64,000 bases of DNA from positions 1 through 64,000 of the forward strand of contig CALZHC010000002.1 of assembly GCA_945787505.1 (NCBI GenBank). The letters run 5' to 3'. The translations under genes and the position numbers were made by a program. Positions 1-7,501 of this stretch are shown here, in pieces. A model generated the notes under the pieces. The model worked only from the letters and a program-made list of their open reading frames with translations. It was not told where the DNA came from and did no database searches. Positions within the stretch are counted from its first letter, which is position 1; each line of letters begins with the position of its first letter. The stretch is from an uncultured Alistipes sp. (GTDB lineage Bacteria > Bacteroidota > Bacteroidia > Bacteroidales > UBA932).

Positions 1-56
1 TTCCACAGAAACAGCCTGTTGTATATCAGCGCGTTTTTTGGGAGAAGCTTTTACAT
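1..56 (-). pseudogene. downstream fragment of the ORF split by the insertion sequence
   Basis: The minus strand is open through the window edge in the frame that starts GTA AAA GCT at position 54, and reads VKASPKKRADIQQAVSVE. If the IS and one copy of the flanking AT are removed, this frame continues exactly the reading frame of the short ORF at 1995-2153 (codons TAT GTA meet across the junction). I infer that both pieces belong to one gene broken by the insertion. The product is not recognised. The gene runs out of the window on the left, so its length is unknown. Confidence 0.5.
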
Positions 57-81
57 CTGAGTTTTGCAATAATTTGTACTA
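57..81 (+). repeat. left terminal inverted repeat of the IS
   Basis: It is the reverse complement of 1970-1994 apart from five adjacent mismatches in the centre. The outer 11 bases (CTGAGTTTTGC) and the inner nine bases are identical in the two copies. The transposase stop codon (TAG, 79-81) lies inside the inner end of this repeat, so the gene ends in the terminal repeat. Confidence 0.85.
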
Positions 82-1878
82 AGAATTCTCGGTTTGCGGC
101 TTAGGCGGGCGACCACGCTTTCCCTTGTTGGATTTCTTGGATGTATAGGTTGGACGGCATCCTTCAGGAACCTCGAAGCCGAAGGCGTCGCATATAAGGA
201 GTTGGTCTCCGACAAATGGCGTGATAAACTTCCGACGGCCATCGTGCTCGATGCACCGGATGGTCTGCATCTCCTCAAGGATGGCAGACATTGACGGGAA
301 TGCTTTAGCCAGTTCCGGCTTGGAGTCGCGGATGTGCCTTATGTATGACGCCAGTATCAGGGCAACAAAGCAGATGAACATCCTGCCGTGCTTGGAAGAC
401 TCCGTGCATACTCTCAGGCGGTCTTCGCCCAGAGGGCCTTTCTGAAGCATGAAGGTCTTTTCCTGCTCGTCCCGCATCCCGTATCTGCTTCGCGCCTCCA
501 TCGGGTCGAGGTCCAGCCCAAGGGTCTTGCTGGCAAAGAACCCACTTGTGAGCGTAGCCTTCTTGACTGCATCTTTATCCACCTCAAAGGAACGTATCTT
601 GCCACTCTTCCAGAAGGCTATCTTCATGAAGTTGTTCTCCTTCCTTAAGGTCTCACGATCCTCTTTTGGTACTGGCTTGCCGGACTCGTACACGGCCTGT
701 ACGACCTCAGTCTGAGTGGTGATTGCCATCTGCACCCTTGCAAGATCATCCGCTCTCTTGTGGATATCAAAGTAGACATTGAGTTTTAGGCGGTCAGCTT
801 CAATGATATGTTCCCCATTGCCCTGCACCTTATAGTCGAGATTATACTGCTTATAGAACAGGTTGGTATCCTTCGAGAAAGCCATCCCTTCCGGCACACC
901 TGTGGAGATGTCTATCGCTTTGATGGCCTTCAGGGCTTCTTCCTGGCTGCACTTGATGCTGGTTATAACCTTCTGGTTCTTTGCAATATATACCTCAAGG
1001 TTCTTCATTGACTCATATCCGCGGTCGGTAATGAGAACTACATTCTTAAACCCCGCATGCTCGAGTTCGGTGACTATCATCTCTATCGTCCTGCTGTCGG
1101 GCATATTGCCTGGCAGCTCCAGATAATAGATTGGCATATGTGACGTAAGCGAGTACACGATAACTTCAATTGTCTGTTTCAGTGGAAGATGCTCTTTGTT
1201 GTGCCCCCATCGGATGTCCACGAGATGGAATCCGTATGTGGAGATGGAAGTGGAGTCCACTGCACAGTATTCATCCTTACCCATCCGCTTGGCGCGCAGT
1301 CTGAACAGGTTCATCCGGTGCTGCTCGGTAATGCTTTGCGAGAGTCGCGTGATACTGGAGCTTGTCAGTGTATGAACCGAAGGTGTCTTCACGATGCGCT
1401 GCCACTTCTCGATATGCGAATAAGTGCGGCTGTCAAGGAACAAAAAGTAAGCAAGGGTGAGTACATCCTGAGCCATCTCGGCATTGCCACCGAACACCTT
1501 CTGAAGGTCATCCGAAAGGCCAGTTGCCTTGGCGACATTGTCCAGGAACCAAGTCGGACCGTACATCCTGTCGAGGTCGCCACCGTTATATTCCACGGCA
1601 CCACGATGTCCAGTTCCGGACAGCGCCTCAATCTCGGACAGGTCCCAGTCTGAGGGGAATATGAGTTTGCGGCGATCTTCCAAGGATGCGTAAAAATATG
1701 TTGAGTTGGGATGGAACTTCATATTGTCGTCAACAATGCCCCAATGCTTATGGGAATAATGCTTCTTGCCGTTCTCGTCCACAGTGAATGGTTGTGTTGA
1801 AGCATACTTCCGCCCACCATTGTTGTGGATGCTTACCTTGTATATCGTATTGGCCCTTGCCGGTCTACATTTTTTCAT
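79..1878 (-). CDS. DDE transposase, IS4 superfamily (IS1634-like)
   Basis: Catalyses cut-and-paste movement of the surrounding element. The ATG at 1878 gives 599 residues; a TTG 16 codons upstream is also open but lies upstream of the likely transcription start. DDE residues are visible: D208 in AVDSTS, D285 in ITDRGYES, and the IS4 signature Y466-x2-R469-x3-E473-x6-K480 with E473 as third acid. The C-terminus is basic and carries an AT-hook-like KRGRPPKP at about 587-594. No frameshift or missing catalytic residue is visible, so it could be active. It is driven by an element-internal promoter at 1902-1932. Confidence 0.9.
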   Translation of the reverse strand: MKKCRPARANTIYKVSIHNNGGRKYASTQPFTVDENGKKHYSHKHWGIVDDNMKFHPNSTYFYASLEDRRKLIFPSDWDLSEIEALSGTGHRGAVEYNGGDLDRMYGPTWFLDNVAKATGLSDDLQKVFGGNAEMAQDVLTLAYFLFLDSRTYSHIEKWQRIVKTPSVHTLTSSSITRLSQSITEQHRMNLFRLRAKRMGKDEYCAVDSTSISTYGFHLVDIRWGHNKEHLPLKQTIEVIVYSLTSHMPIYYLELPGNMPDSRTIEMIVTELEHAGFKNVVLITDRGYESMKNLEVYIAKNQKVITSIKCSQEEALKAIKAIDISTGVPEGMAFSKDTNLFYKQYNLDYKVQGNGEHIIEADRLKLNVYFDIHKRADDLARVQMAITTQTEVVQAVYESGKPVPKEDRETLRKENNFMKIAFWKSGKIRSFEVDKDAVKKATLTSGFFASKTLGLDLDPMEARSRYGMRDEQEKTFMLQKGPLGEDRLRVCTESSKHGRMFICFVALILASYIRHIRDSKPELAKAFPSMSAILEEMQTIRCIEHDGRRKFITPFVGDQLLICDAFGFEVPEGCRPTYTSKKSNKGKRGRPPKPQTENS

Positions 1879-1901
1879 GGATGTCGCTGTAAATATTAGT
1901 A

Positions 1902-1932
1902 CAAATGTACTAAATAATAACGTCAATTCAAA
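1902..1932 (-). promoter_or_regulatory. promoter of the transposase
   Basis: Read on the minus strand: TTTG at 1932-1929, 19 bp, then TACATTTG at 1909-1902, matching the Bacteroidota TTTG / TAnnTTTG pattern. The start codon lies about 24 bases downstream of the -7 box. The -7 box sits within a short palindrome (AGTAC-AAAT-GTACT, 1899-1912). The half-site TAGTACAAA also occurs at the inner end of the right terminal repeat. Confidence 0.6.
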
Positions 1933-1969
1933 TACTTTATTGACTAATTTTTAAATATTTATGACTTTT

Positions 1970-1994
1970 TAGTACAAAACGCTGCAAAACTCAG
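1970..1994 (-). repeat. right terminal inverted repeat of the IS
   Basis: Reverse complement of 57-81 with five clustered mismatches. The outermost bases GCAAAACTCAG are identical to the left copy. It lies 91 bp upstream of the transposase start and begins immediately beside the interrupted ORF codon TAT. Confidence 0.85.
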
Positions 1995-2153
1995 ATAATT
2001 AAGAATCTTTGTATTGTCCCAATCAATCACGGTCATATCTGCATTAGACCTACAATAATTAGCTCCTAGCTCATCAAAAATGAGCGAGTCAAGCCATGAT
2101 GGTAAAGACACTTCTGTTCTCATATCTACAATTACCTGAGAGGTCTCAGTCAA
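1995..2153 (-). pseudogene. upstream fragment of the ORF interrupted by the IS; function unknown
   Basis: About 53 codons are native, from a TTG at 2153 (ATG alternative at 2123), ending at the IS boundary. The frame then runs ten codons into the IS before stopping. The sequence includes SLPSWLDSLIFDELGANY and DMTVIDWDNTKILNY. I do not recognise it. Precise removal of the IS joins it in frame to the fragment at 1-54. A possible -7 box (TATATTTG read at 2203-2196 on the minus strand) lies upstream, without a clear -33 partner. The region 2154-2305 otherwise shows only a short direct repeat. Confidence 0.5.
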
Positions 2154-2224
2154 TTATTGATTGCGGTAAAATCTGGTGAACTTGCTATTAAAATTCAAAT
2201 ATAGCAAAAATTTCGGTGCCGCGG

Positions 2225-2256
2225 TGAAATCTATTGCATGCTAATGAAATCCATTG
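2225..2256. repeat. short near-direct repeat, 20-bp period
   Basis: TGAAATCTATTG (2225-2236) and TGAAATCCATTG (2245-2256) differ at one base and lie 20 bp apart, just downstream of the recombinase remnant. They could be arm or core sites of the lost integrative element, but two short A/T-rich copies can also occur by chance. Confidence 0.3.
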
Positions 2257-2305
2257 AAAATCGTGGCGCAAAAGTATTGCGAACGTCCGCGAAAAATGAT
2301 ATAAA

Positions 2306-2333
2306 ATAGCCACCGCTGTAGTGCGGTGGCTAT
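2306..2333 (-). terminator. Rho-independent terminator of the chimeric remnant
   Basis: Perfect 11-bp stem ATAGCCACCGC / GCGGTGGCTAT with a 6-nt loop, 24 bp past the stop codon of the minus-strand remnant. On that strand it is followed by a T-rich tract (TTTATATCATTTTT). A strong GC-rich hairpin in an A/T-rich gap. Confidence 0.7.
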
Positions 2334-2357
2334 CAAGTACTCGATAAAGGAATTCAA

Positions 2358-3449
2358 CTAGTCAAGCAAACTTGTCATTTCTTTAATCATATCGTCATCG
2401 ATGTCGCGGTAGCGGGCGAATGCCTTTGAGCCTTCGCAGTGGCCGGAGAGCTTGCCCACGAGGTTAGGGCCTTTGACCTTCTTGTAAAGATTGCCGATGA
2501 AGGTGCGTCTGGCCATGTGGGAGCTGGCCACGTCGCATATAGGGTGCTGCTCTGATTGTTTGGTGACAGGGTTGACGATGGTTACTACTCTGGTTATGCC
2601 TGCCTGTTTCATTGCAACCCTGATGAGGTCGTTGAGTTTTCCGGTGCTGACGAAAGGGAAGAGCCCCTTGTCGGATTTGCCTTGGTTGCGGTTCATGATC
2701 TCAATTGCGGTAGGCGCCAGGTAAACCTTGACTACGCGTGGGTTCTCTTCTTTTGTCTTGCTTGGGATGTATTGGATGGTGGTGGAGGCTATCTGTCCCT
2801 GCAGCTGGTCCTGGGCATTTGCCGTGAGGGGGTTCAGGAACGTGGCGACCTTTGCCCCCAGCTCCGGTATATGGCTCTGTATCCTCAGAACGTCCTTGTA
2901 GTCCTTCGTGGTGAGCTCCACAAGGTGGGCGAAGGTGCAGAAGCGTCCGTCCTCGAACTGGCTGAGAGTGTAGATCCCCCCGTTGAGGTAGACCTTGGCC
3001 GACATGTCGAAGAAGTCGTTCTTCTGCTCCTTTCCCAGGCATACGTTGAGCATTATGATGTCGGCTATCTCAGCACTGTCCGCCGGGTCGTTGATGTAGC
3101 GTTTGGCCATCGGGTTGCACCTGTGGGAATACAGCGGATGGTCATAGCCGATGGTATAGAATTCCGGCTTCACCTTATATCCTCTCTCATATTCGCGCAG
3201 GCATCGTTGTAGACCTTCTTTGTGAGGCCGGGTATTTGTAGTCATAGACAAAGAGGGAATAGCCCTTCCGGACCACTGCTCTATGTACGGGCCGTAGATT
3301 GAATATGACTTTCCGGAACCCTGTGTGCCGAGTATCATCGTCGCCAGGAAAGGGTTGACGACATTTATCCATCCTTTCCGCTTCTTCCCTTTCCATTGAT
3401 ATCCCATCGGAATGTTGATGGAATACCTGTCTTCGAAAAAGTATAACAA
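2358..3449 (-). pseudogene. chimeric remnant: TraG-like conjugation ATPase fragment joined to tyrosine recombinase catalytic half
   Basis: An unbroken 363-codon frame from a TTG start, made of two unrelated families. Residues 1-225 match a TraG/VirD4-type coupling ATPase of Bacteroidales conjugative transposons: NVVNPFLATMILGTQGSGKS holds the Walker A, and SHRCNP, DPADSAEIAD and AQDQLQGQIAS follow. Residues 226-363 match the C-terminal half of a tyrosine integrase: YIPSKT hairpin Lys, H311-x2-R314, LSGH (H337) and Y347. The first catalytic Arg and the DNA-binding domain are missing. Residues 59-91 are nonsense caused by three single-base losses (near 3275/3276, 3227/3228 and 3175/3176) whose other frames read RKGYSLFVYDYKYP and LTKKVYNDACANMREDI. 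It is a decayed piece of an integrative conjugative element and unlikely to have either activity. Confidence 0.8.
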
Positions 3450-3529
3450 AAATGGCAGTAAACAATAGATGATGCCGAAATTGTTATATTTTTCGCGATT
3501 TTATAGATAGATATCCAGTCTTTCGGCAA

Positions 3530-3551
3530 AATCCTCTTACCCTTGAGGATT
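3530..3551 (-). repeat. inverted repeat downstream of mnmE, possible weak terminator
   Basis: AATCCTC / GAGGATT, a 7-bp stem with an 8-nt loop, about 95 bp past the mnmE stop. On the minus strand it is followed by only a short T run, so termination is uncertain. The rest of the 195-bp gap between mnmE and the remnant shows nothing I can assign. The boundary of the degraded mobile region lies in this gap. Confidence 0.3.
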
Positions 3552-3644
3552 GGAGATGCAAGCAGCCAAAGTCTTAACTGTCTTCTTTACATCCAACAGC
3601 AGGCTTGATTTGTTGATAAAATTTTATAACTAATTTATATTCAG

Positions 3645-5084
3645 TTATTTGCCAATACAGAACTTACTGAATATGGAACCGAGGATTTCGTCGTTGGTGA
3701 TTTGGCCGGTAATCGTGCCGATATGGTAGATGGATTCTCGCAAATCTTGGGTTATGAACTCTGTGAATGTCTCTGTGTCCAGTGCTTTGCGAACTCTGTC
3801 AAGGCTCTCTTTGCTGCGGTTCAGGGCTTCAAAGTGACGAAGATTCGTAACCAATGTCTCGTTTTCATTGAAACTGAGTTCGTGGCCGCTTTCGGAGATG
3901 GCGTTTATGAGAGCGGTGATTTCACGCTTGGCAGCACTTACCGGTATAACCGCCTTAGGTGTGATACCACACTCTGAGCACAGCTGGGAAATATCGCGCA
4001 AGTCGTTCTCAATGCGCTGCGCATCAATGCAATCACACTTGTTCAGAATGACAAAAATATGCTTTGGAGAGTTGATTCGCGTAGAGAGTGTCTTAAGGGC
4101 ATCTGAGTAATATTCACTCCTGGTGGCATCCAGTACCATGAGGATAACAGTTGCCTTATTGATGGTCGAGAAGGTCCGTTCAATTCCTATAATCTCTATA
4201 GTCTCTTTGGTAGATCTGATACCAGCAGTATCTATAATCCTGTATCGTACACCGTCAATGGTAATCTGCTCTTCTATGGTATCTCGCGTAGTTCCCTCGA
4301 TATCGGAAACAATCGCACGCTCTTCACCATAAAGAGCATTCAGTAGAGTGCTCTTGCCTGTATTCGTAGCGCCAACAATGGCCACAGGAACCCCGTTTTT
4401 GATTACATCCCCTCTTCCAAAACTATCAGCCAAATTTGATATTTCTTTCAATGTGCTGTCACACAGTTTCTTAAGATGGTTTCTGTCAGCGAATTCTACA
4501 TCCTCCTCAGAAAAATCGAGTTCAAGCTCCATTAAAGATACTATCCTAAGAAGTTCCTCCCTAATACCTGCAAGTATTCCTGAATAACCACCCTTCATCT
4601 GATTCATGGCTATATCGTGTGCAGCTTTTGTCGTGCTGGCTATAAGATCTGCTACAGCTTCGGCCTGCGCAAGGTCCATTCTGCCATTTAAGAAGGCCCT
4701 TTGGGAAAATTCACCAGGAGCGGCATTGGTAGCACCATTGGCAATCAGAAGTTTCAGTATGGATGATACAATATACTCGGAGCCGTGGCAATATATTTCC
4801 ACCATATCCTCACCGGTAAAGGATGCAGGAGACTTGAATTTGACTACAAGTACCTCATCCAGAACCGAATCGTCAAATGGGTTGACAATATTTCCAAAAT
4901 GCACCTTTCTTAATTCAAGAGCATGAAAAGCGGAGGGATCACAATGACTGCAAGAGGGTTTTCTGAAGATCTTGGAGACAATGTCAAAGGAATCTTTACC
5001 GCTTGTCCTCACGATGGCTATGGCACCCTCGGCACTGGCGGTAGAACGGGCACAAATTGTGGTGTTTTCGTAAACTGAATTCAT
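3645..5084 (-). CDS. mnmE: tRNA uridine-5-carboxymethylaminomethyl(34) synthesis GTPase MnmE
   Basis: Works with MnmG (not in this window) to modify U34 of certain tRNAs. The 479 residues show the family order: N-terminal formyl-THF-binding domain starting YENTTICARST, a helical domain, and an inserted GTPase domain with G1 GATNTGKS, G3 DTAGIR and G4 NKCD. It ends in the signature CIGK, whose Cys is required for the reaction. Slightly longer than E. coli MnmE (454). Last gene of the long rsfS-to-mnmE minus-strand run, 22 bp after rlmD. The degraded mobile region begins just beyond its 3' end. Confidence 0.97.
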   Translation of the reverse strand: MNSVYENTTICARSTASAEGAIAIVRTSGKDSFDIVSKIFRKPSCSHCDPSAFHALELRKVHFGNIVNPFDDSVLDEVLVVKFKSPASFTGEDMVEIYCHGSEYIVSSILKLLIANGATNAAPGEFSQRAFLNGRMDLAQAEAVADLIASTTKAAHDIAMNQMKGGYSGILAGIREELLRIVSLMELELDFSEEDVEFADRNHLKKLCDSTLKEISNLADSFGRGDVIKNGVPVAIVGATNTGKSTLLNALYGEERAIVSDIEGTTRDTIEEQITIDGVRYRIIDTAGIRSTKETIEIIGIERTFSTINKATVILMVLDATRSEYYSDALKTLSTRINSPKHIFVILNKCDCIDAQRIENDLRDISQLCSECGITPKAVIPVSAAKREITALINAISESGHELSFNENETLVTNLRHFEALNRSKESLDRVRKALDTETFTEFITQDLRESIYHIGTITGQITNDEILGSIFSKFCIGK

Positions 5085-5106
5085 AATGTAGGAACCAATC
5101 TATCAG

Positions 5107-6660
5107 CTATCTGAGCTCTAAAAGGGCGACATTTTCAATGTGATGTGTATGAGGGAACATATCCACAGGTCTTATCTTGACAAGCCTGTATTTCTCCCCA
5201 AGCATCTGTATATCACGAGCCTGTGTAGCAGGGTTACAGCTAACATAGACTATTTTCGGAGAGGCAGTATTCAGAAGGACATTTATTACATCTGGGTGCA
5301 TGCCGGCACGTGGAGGATCGGCTATGATAGCATCCGGTGTACCTCCATGTTCTGCCACAAAATCATCTGTCAGGATATCTTTCATATCACCGGCATAGAA
5401 CACGGCATTGTCTATACCGTTGATTTTAGCGTTTATATTGGCATCGTCTATCGCTTCGGGAACATACTCTATTCCGATTACGCTCTTGATACCACGCGCA
5501 AGGAAGAGTGCAATAGTCCCTGTACCTGTATATAGGTCGTATATTCTGTCCGTACTCTTCAGATTGGCAAATTCTCTTACGACGCTATAGAGATGGTATG
5601 CCTGCCTTGGGTTGGTCTGGTAGAAGGACTTCGGACCGATTTTGAATCTGAGCCCCTCCATCTCTTCGTAGATGGCATCCTCACCTCTGGCATTGAGGAC
5701 TGGCTGATCGTTGATAGCGTCATTGAGTCTGTCGTTCCATATATAGTTGAGGGACTTGATTTGAGGAAATCTCTCCATCAGAGCATCATAAAGCTTTTCG
5801 GCATACTCTTCGGTGCGGGAAGGATCGAATGAAGGATTTCTAAGGTAACCTAAATTTGCAGGGTTGCTGCCGAACATTATGGTAAGCATTACCTCGCCCT
5901 TGAGATTCGTCCTGATGATGATGTTCCTCAAGAATCCGGTTGTCTCCCTTATATTGAAGAACGGCAGGTTATTGGATATGGCGTACTCCCTGATAAAGTT
6001 CCTGATGCTGTTGGATGGCTCCGGCTGGAGATGGCATCTGCGTATATCCAGGATCTTGTCAAAGGCACCATTGATATGGAAACCCAAAGCAAAACCGGCC
6101 GGATTCGAATTTGCCCTTGAGTAACCATTCTTCAGATGACGAGGAAAAACTCCTTGGGGAAAGTCCGATGGGTCCAGCTCGATAGGGGCATCAAAAAACT
6201 CTTCAGGATTCTCTCTTTCAAGAAGCCATTTATGGTCTGAAAAAGAGAACTCAAGTTTATTCCTGTACTCCCGGTCATATTCCGAACCGAGGATGGGGAC
6301 AATCTCAAACTCTTCTTTTGAAACCTTTCCCAGCCGGGTAATCTGGTCCACAACCTGCTGCTGTTTGTACTTGAGCTGAAAAGGGTAGGGGAGCTCCTGC
6401 CATTTACATCCACCACACTCCCCATAATGCTCGCAGAAGGGCTCTATTCTGTCTTCAGAGGGTTTGACAATTTTGGTAACATATCCCTCCATATATTTCT
6501 CGCGGCACTTTGTCAGCTGTATGTTCACCACATCACCGGGAATCGCGTGCTGGACGAAGACCACTTTTCCATCTACATGTCCTATGGCGTTGCCTTCAGC
6601 GGCAACATTGTCAATCAGGACCTCCTTGAGCTCCTCTTTCTGTTTCTTCTTCCTTGACAT
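5107..6660 (-). CDS. rlmD: 23S rRNA (uracil-C5)-methyltransferase, RlmD/RumA family
   Basis: SAM-dependent m5U methyltransferase. The 517 residues begin with a TRAM domain (about 10-65), then the iron-sulphur motif C76-x5-C82-x2-C85 (CGGCKW). Then comes the Rossmann MTase domain with DLYTGTGTIALFLA and DPPRAGMHP, and the catalytic motif VSCNPATQARD near the C-terminus. The symbol follows usual annotation of the closest Bacteroidota type; RlmC and TrmA are related, and the exact uridine cannot be read from sequence. It lies 6 bp downstream of pyrF in the operon. Confidence 0.9.
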   Translation of the reverse strand: MSRKKKQKEELKEVLIDNVAAEGNAIGHVDGKVVFVQHAIPGDVVNIQLTKCREKYMEGYVTKIVKPSEDRIEPFCEHYGECGGCKWQELPYPFQLKYKQQQVVDQITRLGKVSKEEFEIVPILGSEYDREYRNKLEFSFSDHKWLLERENPEEFFDAPIELDPSDFPQGVFPRHLKNGYSRANSNPAGFALGFHINGAFDKILDIRRCHLQPEPSNSIRNFIREYAISNNLPFFNIRETTGFLRNIIIRTNLKGEVMLTIMFGSNPANLGYLRNPSFDPSRTEEYAEKLYDALMERFPQIKSLNYIWNDRLNDAINDQPVLNARGEDAIYEEMEGLRFKIGPKSFYQTNPRQAYHLYSVVREFANLKSTDRIYDLYTGTGTIALFLARGIKSVIGIEYVPEAIDDANINAKINGIDNAVFYAGDMKDILTDDFVAEHGGTPDAIIADPPRAGMHPDVINVLLNTASPKIVYVSCNPATQARDIQMLGEKYRLVKIRPVDMFPHTHHIENVALLELR

Positions 6661-6666
6661 AACAAA

Positions 6667-7500
6667 TTAACCGAGAATGGTTTTCATCTGAGTGGCCAGC
6701 TTTTCAGCCTCTGCTGCAGCAGCTTCAGCGAAATCTTTGCCTTTGCTTGCATAAATTATTCCCCTTGAAGAGTTGACCAAAAGACCGCAGTGGGAGTTGA
6801 GTCCGTATTTGGCAACCTCTTCCAAAGAACCACCCTGAGCACCTACACCAGGTACTAAAAGGAAGTTGTCAGGACAGATCTCCCTTATCTTCGCAAGCAT
6901 CTGTGCACGTGTAGCACCCACTACGAACATGAGTCTCTCTTTCGAAGGACCGTAATTCTTATCGACATATCCCATTGTCTGACGGATAATCTTCTCATAG
7001 AGGGGAGTTCCCTCACATAATTCGAGAGTTTCAAACTCTTCAGCAGAAGGATTTGAAGTCATGGCAAGTACAATACTCCACTTTCCGTCATAATTCAGGA
7101 ACGGTGCAATGGAGTCACTACCCATGTATGGAGCAAGTGTAACTGCATCTGCGTTCATGCTTTCATAGAAAGCCCTTGCATATAGTCCGGCAGTGTTTCC
7201 TATATCACCTCTCTTGGCATCACATATTACAAGGATTTCGGGATACTCCTTTTTAATATATTCTACTGTCATCTCAAGTTCCTTCCACCCCTTGGCCCCA
7301 TGGGCTTCGTAAAAGGCGGTGTTGGGCTTGTATGCGACACAGAAGGGGGCTGTAGCATCTATGATTCTCTTGTTGAAGCTCCAAAGGGGGTACTCCTCAG
7401 AGCGCAGATGTTCAGGAATCTTATTTATATCGGTGTCGAGACCCACGCACAGAAAAGAGCCCTTTCTGCGGATCTCGCTATATAGTGTTTCGTAATTCAT
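6667..7500 (-). CDS. pyrF: orotidine 5'-phosphate decarboxylase
   Basis: Last step of UMP synthesis. The ATG at 7500 gives 277 residues starting MNYETLYSEI. An in-frame start 16 codons upstream would overlap the neighbouring dipeptidase gene, so I reject it. Catalytic CDAKRGDIGNT is present, with VGLDTD near the N-terminus and LVPGVGAQGG for phosphate binding. Length and motifs fit the longer subgroup 2 decarboxylases. pyrE lies separately at about 58 kb. Here pyrF sits in the long envelope/translation operon. Confidence 0.96.
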   Translation of the reverse strand: MNYETLYSEIRRKGSFLCVGLDTDINKIPEHLRSEEYPLWSFNKRIIDATAPFCVAYKPNTAFYEAHGAKGWKELEMTVEYIKKEYPEILVICDAKRGDIGNTAGLYARAFYESMNADAVTLAPYMGSDSIAPFLNYDGKWSIVLAMTSNPSAEEFETLELCEGTPLYEKIIRQTMGYVDKNYGPSKERLMFVVGATRAQMLAKIREICPDNFLLVPGVGAQGGSLEEVAKYGLNSHCGLLVNSSRGIIYASKGKDFAEAAAAEAEKLATQMKTILG

Positions 7501-7501
7501 G

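Larger units (their letters stand above)
57..1994 (-). mobile_element. IS4/IS1634-like insertion sequence, apparently intact
   Basis: A 1,938-bp element bounded by imperfect 25-bp inverted repeats at 57-81 and 1970-1994 that begin CTGAGTTTTGCA and match at 20 of 25 positions, with all five mismatches together in the middle. It carries one transposase gene filling almost the whole length, and its own promoter. The flanks share only the dinucleotide AT (55-56 and 1995-1996), which could be a 2-bp target duplication. The longer duplications usual for the IS1634 group are not seen. Family assignment rests on the transposase signature, not on a database match. Confidence 0.85.

Noticed and set aside
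51-278. short overlapping frames inside the IS
   Set aside because: All are shadows of the transposase; no second IS gene or frameshift product is indicated.
2556-3212. 218-codon plus-strand frame opposite the TraG/integrase remnant
   Set aside because: Shadow of the decayed gene; no family features and no start signal.
3450-3644. tRNA or attachment site for the lost conjugative element
   Set aside because: No cloverleaf or clear direct repeat with the other side of the remnant.
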